Shown here: positions 60,236 through 64,000 of the stretch, piece by piece | Numbering within the stretch: position 1 is the first letter of the stretch | Layout of the letters: each line of letters begins with the position of its first letter | The notes under the pieces: generated by a model | Databases searched by the model: none | What the model was told of the DNA's origin: nothing | Seen by the model: the letters and a program-made list of their open reading frames with translations, nothing else | Assembly (NCBI RefSeq): GCF_014648675.1 | Contig: NZ_BMRO01000004.1 | Coordinates: 174,737-238,736 of the forward strand | DNA from: Actinomadura livida | GTDB taxonomy: Bacteria; Actinomycetota; Actinomycetes; Streptosporangiales; Streptosporangiaceae | Direction: 5' to 3' | Length of the DNA: 64,000 nt | Position numbers and translations under genes: made by a program

Positions 60236-61176
60236 CGTGCCTCCAGCCGTCGGACGGCGCGCAGGATCGCGACCGCGGCCGCGAGCAGCAGCGGGAACAG
60301 GAACAGCGCGATCGCCGCGCCCTGGCCGACGTCGCCGCCCTCGATGCCGCGGAAGTACGCCCACGACGCCAGCACGTCGGTCGAGTGCGTCGGGCCGCCC
60401 CGCGTCAGCACGTACGGGACGGTCATGTCGGTGAACGTCAGGATCGCGCCGAACAGCGCCGCCACCGCGATCACCGGCATGGTCAGCGGGATCGTCACCT
60501 CGAACATCCGCCGCCAGAACCCGGCCCCGTCGATCCGCGCGGCCTCGTCGAGGTCCTTGGGGATGGCGATCAGCCCGGCCATCACGATCACCGCGGCCAG
60601 CGGCGTCAGCCGCCACACGTGCACCGCGATCACCGACGCCATCGCCGTGCCCGGCTGGCCGAGCCACACGACGTTCGCGTCGATGAGCCCGACGTTGCGC
60701 AGCACCCAGTCGACCGGCGAGAAGATCGAGTCGAGGAACCACAGCCAGGAGACCGTCGACAGCGCCACCGGCGTCGTCCACGGCAGCAGCACCAGGAACC
60801 GGACGAACCACTTGCCGCGGAAGTCGGCGACGAGGATGTTCGCGAGGATCTTCCCGAACACCACGATCAGCAGCATGCTGATCACGGTGAAGACCAGCGT
60901 GTTCCGCAGCGAGCGCCAGAACACCCGGTCGTCGAACACGTCGCCGAAGTTGGCGAACCCGACGAAGTCGAACGACGGGTCGCCGGTCGTCACGTCCGAG
61001 AACGCGAACGCGATCGCCAGCAGGAACGGGATGCCGACCAGCGCGATGATGTAGACGACCGACGGCAGCAGCATCACCCACGCGAGGAACCCGTCGCGGT
61101 CGGCGAGCCCGACCTTCGGCCGCTCCCGGCGCCCGCCCGCCTCGACCGGCTCCGCCTCGGTCTTCACGTCCGTCAC
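60232..61176 (-). CDS. Sugar ABC transporter permease (MalF-type)
   Basis: The 314-residue permease has six TM helices and the EAA loop DLDEAARIDGAGFWRRMFEVTIPLTMPV. The N-terminus is cytoplasmic (VTDVKTEAEPVEAGGRRERP). The start is GTG 61176, overlapping the ATPase stop (GTGA); no ATG is available at the right place. It works with the downstream MalG-type permease, the UgpC-type ATPase and the solute-binding protein. Confidence 0.93.
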   Translation of the reverse strand: MTDVKTEAEPVEAGGRRERPKVGLADRDGFLAWVMLLPSVVYIIALVGIPFLLAIAFAFSDVTTGDPSFDFVGFANFGDVFDDRVFWRSLRNTLVFTVISMLLIVVFGKILANILVADFRGKWFVRFLVLLPWTTPVALSTVSWLWFLDSIFSPVDWVLRNVGLIDANVVWLGQPGTAMASVIAVHVWRLTPLAAVIVMAGLIAIPKDLDEAARIDGAGFWRRMFEVTIPLTMPVIAVAALFGAILTFTDMTVPYVLTRGGPTHSTDVLASWAYFRGIEGGDVGQGAAIALFLFPLLLAAAVAILRAVRRLEAR

Positions 61177-62243
61177 GAGGCGCCTCCGATCGGCACCGCG
61201 GCCGTCCGGACGCCCTCCGCGGCGTCGAAGAACCGGAACCGGTCGGCAGGCACCGCGAACTCGTGCGTCTCCCCGGCCGCCAGCGGCGTCGCCACCGTGG
61301 CGGGCAGCCGCGCGATGACCCGGGTCTCCTCGCCGATGCCCGTCACCGTCCCGTACACGTGCCGGTCTCCTGACAGGTACTCCATCCGCTCGACCCGCAG
61401 CGGCATCGTGACCCGCTCGGACGTGACGTTCTCGGCGGGCAGCAGATGCTCGGGACGGAACCCCACCAGGCGGTCGTCGCGCTTCACCAGGTTCATCGGC
61501 GGCGACCCGATGAACGTCGCGACGAACGTGTCCGCCGGGTCGTCGTACACCTCCTGCGGCGTCCCGACCTGCCGGACCCGGCCGTGCTCCAGCACCGCGA
61601 TGCGGTCGCCGAGCCCCATCGCCTCCGCCTGGTCGTGCGTCACGTAGATCGTGGTGGTGCCGACCCGCTCCTGGAAGCGCTTCAGCTCGTCCCGCGCCGT
61701 CGCGCGCATCTTCGCGTCCAGGTTGGACAGCGGCTCGTCCAGCAGGAACACCGCCGGGTCGCGCACCAGCGCCCGCGCCAGCGCGACCCGCTGCCGCTCC
61801 CCGCCGGACAGCTGCCGCGGCTTGCGGCGCAGCAGCGGCGTGATCTCCAGCAGCTCCGCCGCCCACGCCGCCTTCTTCTCCCGCTCCGCCCGCTCCATCC
61901 CCTCCGCGCGCAGCGGGAAGACGATGTTGTCCAGCACCGTCTTGTGCGGATACAGCGCGTACGACTGGAACACCATCGCGATCTGCCGGACCCGCGGCGG
62001 GAGCCCGTTCACCACGTGCCCGCCGATCAGCACCTCGCCCTCCGTCGGCTGCTCCAGGCCCGCGATCGTCCGCAGCAGGGTCGTCTTCCCGCACCCGGAC
62101 GGACCGAGCAGCACCAGGTACTCCCCGGGCTCCGCCGCCAGGTCCACCCCGTCCAGCGCCAGCACCCGCTCCGACCGCCCCCGCCGCGCCCGCAGATGCC
62201 CGTCGAACGCCTTGACGAGCCCCTTCACTTCGACAGTTTCCAT
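61173..62243 (-). CDS. Sugar ABC transporter ATPase (UgpC/MsmK/MalK type)
   Basis: The 356-residue ATPase has Walker A LLGPSGCGKTTLLR, Q-loop MVFQSYALYPHKTVLDN, signature LSGGERQRVALARALVRDP, Walker B FLLDEPLSNLDAKMR and H-loop YVTHDQAEAMGLGDR. A C-terminal TOBE/regulatory domain of about 110 residues follows (VGFRPEHLLPAE). In several actinobacteria one such ATPase serves many sugar importers, but here it sits inside one operon, so it is probably dedicated. It has a short insertion in the N-terminal strand (HLRARRGRSERVLAL). Confidence 0.95.
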   Translation of the reverse strand: METVEVKGLVKAFDGHLRARRGRSERVLALDGVDLAAEPGEYLVLLGPSGCGKTTLLRTIAGLEQPTEGEVLIGGHVVNGLPPRVRQIAMVFQSYALYPHKTVLDNIVFPLRAEGMERAEREKKAAWAAELLEITPLLRRKPRQLSGGERQRVALARALVRDPAVFLLDEPLSNLDAKMRATARDELKRFQERVGTTTIYVTHDQAEAMGLGDRIAVLEHGRVRQVGTPQEVYDDPADTFVATFIGSPPMNLVKRDDRLVGFRPEHLLPAENVTSERVTMPLRVERMEYLSGDRHVYGTVTGIGEETRVIARLPATVATPLAAGETHEFAVPADRFRFFDAAEGVRTAAVPIGGAS

Positions 62244-62274
62244 GGCTGTGCCTCCCGGGAGCTTGGGGTCGGGC

Positions 62275-63771
62275 TCAGCCGCCTATGAGGCCGCGGGAGC
62301 GCCAGTTGTCGAAGATCTTCTTGATCGATTCCTCGGCCTCGGCGACGGCGTCCTTCGGGGACGCCTGGCCGCGGGCGGCGCGGCCGAACATCGTCGGCAG
62401 GACGTGGGTGTTGAAGGTCTCGCCGACCGCCGGGTTGGACGGGCCCGGGTAGCCGATGTTGGCGCTCCACGAGACGGAGTCCTTCAGGAAGCTCAGCTTG
62501 TTCGCGGGCTTGGCGCCCCACGGGTCGTCGTCCAGCCAGCCGTTCAGCTGCGGGACGAGCGACGGCCACGCCGGCAGGTCGTACATCTCGGAGTGGTACG
62601 TCACGGCCGGGAAGTTCGCCGTGTAGTGCAGCAGGAACTCCTTGGCCGCGTCCGCGTTGCCGGCGTACGTCGGGACGATCCACTGCTGGATCACGTGCTG
62701 CGCCGCCAGCGCCGCCTTCGGGCCGCGCAGGGCGGGGACGAAGAAGATGTCGTCGCCGATCTCGCGGTTCGTGCTCATCGCGGTGCGCCACGCCGAGATC
62801 GAGTTCAGGATGTAGGACGACTTGCCGGCGATGAGCGCCTGGTTGTTGGACGCGGGGTTCCACGAGAAGACCTCGCTGGTCTCCGCCTCCTTGAACAGCC
62901 GGGTCATGTACTCCACGGCCGCGATGGTCGCGTCGGAGTTGATCGCGACCTGCTCGTTCTCGTCCTGGACGGAGCCGCCGAACGACCACAGCAGCGCCCG
63001 CGCCGCCATGTTCGAGTCGGTCTCGGGGGAGAGCCCGATGCCGCACGGCACCCCGGTCTGCTTCTTGATCTCGGAGGCGCCGCGCAGCAGGTCGTCCCAG
63101 CTCGCCGGGCCGTTCGGCATGCCGACCTTCTGCCACATCGACCGGCGGAAGTCGCCCGGGTCGGGCGTCCAGCCGGGGCAGTAGGCGTAGAACTTCTCGG
63201 TGTTGGGGTTGTAGCTCGACTTGCGGCACAGCTCCTGCTGCTGCCCCCACCGCTTGTTCGCCTCCTGGACCACGTCGGCCATGTCCAGGACGGACGGCTC
63301 GTACTGCGAGAGCGGCGCGATGTGCTGGATGAGGTCGTGCCCGCGCTTCGCCTGGATCTCGGAGGCGGCGCGCCGGGGGACGTCCACCGTGTTGACGTGG
63401 TCGACGCGGACGTCGACGCCGACCTTCTTGCCCCAGTCGGCGACGAACTTGTCGAACCAGGTGTCGTGCCGGGGCACGAAGTGGCTCCACATCAGGATGC
63501 TGAGGGAGCCGCTCAGTTTCGTCGCGGGGGAGGTGAACACCTCCTTCGGGGCCTCGCCGGAGCCCTTCGCCTGCGGTCCGCTGGACTCGCTGGCGCATCC
63601 CGCCAGCAGCCCGTAGGCACCCGCCGCCAGTGCGCTGGAAGCTAGGAATCCGCGTCTGTCGAGCCCGGCGGAGCCGGCCCGGGAGGAGTGGGGGGTCGTC
63701 CCCCCTCGAAGGGCATCGAGTCCCGGGGGGACGGGGGTTCGGGGGGAGTCGGGGGTGAGCCGGTCGGCCAT
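62275..63771 (-). CDS. Sugar ABC transporter substrate-binding lipoprotein, twin-arginine signal
   Basis: The 498-residue exported lipoprotein has a Pro/Ser-rich pre-sequence of about 36 residues, then the twin-arginine type signal LDRRGFLASSALAAG (Arg39-Arg40) and lipobox LLAGC (Cys59). The mature part belongs to extracellular solute-binding family 1 (LSILMWSHFVPRHDTWFDKFVADWGKKVG, FVPALRGPKAALAAQHVIQQW). The long pre-sequence before the RR motif is unusual, and no internal start is available in frame. ATG 63771 is 41 bp from a perfect 20-bp palindrome. It is the first gene of the importer operon. Confidence 0.92.
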   Translation of the reverse strand: MADRLTPDSPRTPVPPGLDALRGGTTPHSSRAGSAGLDRRGFLASSALAAGAYGLLAGCASESSGPQAKGSGEAPKEVFTSPATKLSGSLSILMWSHFVPRHDTWFDKFVADWGKKVGVDVRVDHVNTVDVPRRAASEIQAKRGHDLIQHIAPLSQYEPSVLDMADVVQEANKRWGQQQELCRKSSYNPNTEKFYAYCPGWTPDPGDFRRSMWQKVGMPNGPASWDDLLRGASEIKKQTGVPCGIGLSPETDSNMAARALLWSFGGSVQDENEQVAINSDATIAAVEYMTRLFKEAETSEVFSWNPASNNQALIAGKSSYILNSISAWRTAMSTNREIGDDIFFVPALRGPKAALAAQHVIQQWIVPTYAGNADAAKEFLLHYTANFPAVTYHSEMYDLPAWPSLVPQLNGWLDDDPWGAKPANKLSFLKDSVSWSANIGYPGPSNPAVGETFNTHVLPTMFGRAARGQASPKDAVAEAEESIKKIFDNWRSRGLIGG

Positions 63772-63812
63772 GGGAGCCTCCCTCGCCGCTGAGGTTCTCC
63801 CTCGAAAGTAGA

Positions 63813-63832
63813 TCTACTTTCGCTTTTCAACC
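63813..63832. promoter_or_regulatory. Perfect 20-bp palindrome before the sugar ABC operon
   Basis: CGAAAGTAGATCTACTTTCG is a perfect 20-bp palindrome 41 bp upstream of the binding-protein ATG, with TTGAAAAG beside it on the minus strand as a possible -35 box. It is a strong operator candidate for a dimeric repressor (TetR, GntR or LacI type) that lies outside the window. Confidence 0.7.
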
Positions 63833-63910
63833 AGAGACGATCCGGTAACTCCGCGTCACAGTGGTCTCACGGGTACCGGCGGCCCCCGAGCCCCCATGGG
63901 CACCCTCCCG

Positions 63911-63952
63911 CAGGGCCTTACAGGCCAGTGACCCGCTGTTTCGGGGGCCCTG
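63911..63952. terminator. Weak hairpin downstream of the right-edge gene
   Basis: CAGGGCC (63911-63917) can pair with GGCCCTG (63946-63952) across a 28-nt loop that may form an inner structure. It lies just after the stop codon of the partial minus-strand gene. Confidence 0.3.
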
Positions 63953-63966
63953 ACCCGGTTCGGTCC

Positions 63967-64000
63967 TTACTTGCCGGTGGCCTCGGTGTAGGCGGCGATG
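63967..64000 (-). CDS. C-terminal end of a gene entering from the right edge
   Basis: The minus strand reads ATC GCC GCC TAC ACC GAG GCC ACC GGC AAG TAA, giving IAAYTEATGK before a stop codon at 63969-63967. Codon bias fits a real gene. Only ten residues are visible, so no function can be given. It is oriented the same way as the sugar importer operon. Confidence 0.6.
   Translation of the reverse strand, partial: IAAYTEATGK

Overview
This 64 kb window is chromosomal DNA of very high GC content from a filamentous or spore-forming actinomycete. Codon positions are strongly GC3-biased, GTG and TTG starts are common, and ATGA or GTGA stop/start overlaps are frequent. Coenzyme F420 genes, a WhiB2-type regulator, a WhiJ-like trio and LAL/LuxR regulators point the same way. 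A relative of Actinomadura or another Streptosporangiales member fits best. That placement is inferred from gene style and synteny, not from an rRNA gene.

Layout. 1-13.5 kb is a conserved actinobacterial block that resembles the Mycobacterium fbiA/whiB2/manB region. It holds fbiB (partial) and fbiA on the minus strand, a membrane protein with a Gln-rich tail, whiB2, a large membrane GT2 glycosyltransferase, a DUF5719 protein, a zincin-like protein, a DUF3499 protein, phosphomannomutase, a Trm112-like protein, a SIS-type sugar-phosphate isomerase and a CDF metal transporter. 13.9-21.3 kb carries a NarL-type two-component pair, a MerR regulator, two tandem S-adenosylhomocysteine hydrolases of different subfamilies, a protein I do not recognise and a membrane-anchored LppU-like protein. 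21.3-27 kb is accessory: a methyltransferase, a GNAT acetyltransferase, a 13E12-type HNH protein, a WhiJ-like trio (DUF397, XRE-DUF5753 and a divergent anti-sigma-type ATPase) and a membrane protein. 27-37.4 kb has lipid/CoA-flavoured enzymes (LLM-SCP2 fusion, class III CoA-transferase, long acyl-CoA dehydrogenase) with LAL and IclR regulators and a methyltransferase.

37.5-41.2 kb is a YtrA-type GntR-ABC operon split by a TnpB (IS200/IS605-type) element of about 1.4 kb. The element supplies the gntR stop codon, and the ABC ATPase downstream is now out of frame with its best ATG. 41.3-44.5 kb is deoC with one full and one half-length aldehyde dehydrogenase. 44.6-51.2 kb holds a repetitive Lys/Ser/Thr/Ala protein, a DUF2630 protein, an LLM oxidoreductase, argS, plsX, a small membrane protein and an alpha/beta hydrolase. 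51.6-53.9 kb has a KamA-family radical SAM enzyme and an AraC regulator. 53.9-58.7 kb is an iron-siderophore uptake operon behind a clear DtxR/IdeR-type iron box. 58.7-64 kb carries a PEBP-like protein and a sugar ABC importer whose upstream region has a perfect 20-bp palindrome.

The most interesting items are the TnpB insertion and its effects, the paired long and short SAH hydrolases with a strong terminator and a structured spacer between them, the half-length ALDH translationally coupled to a complete one, the LLM-SCP2 fusion, and several clean unassigned operator palindromes.
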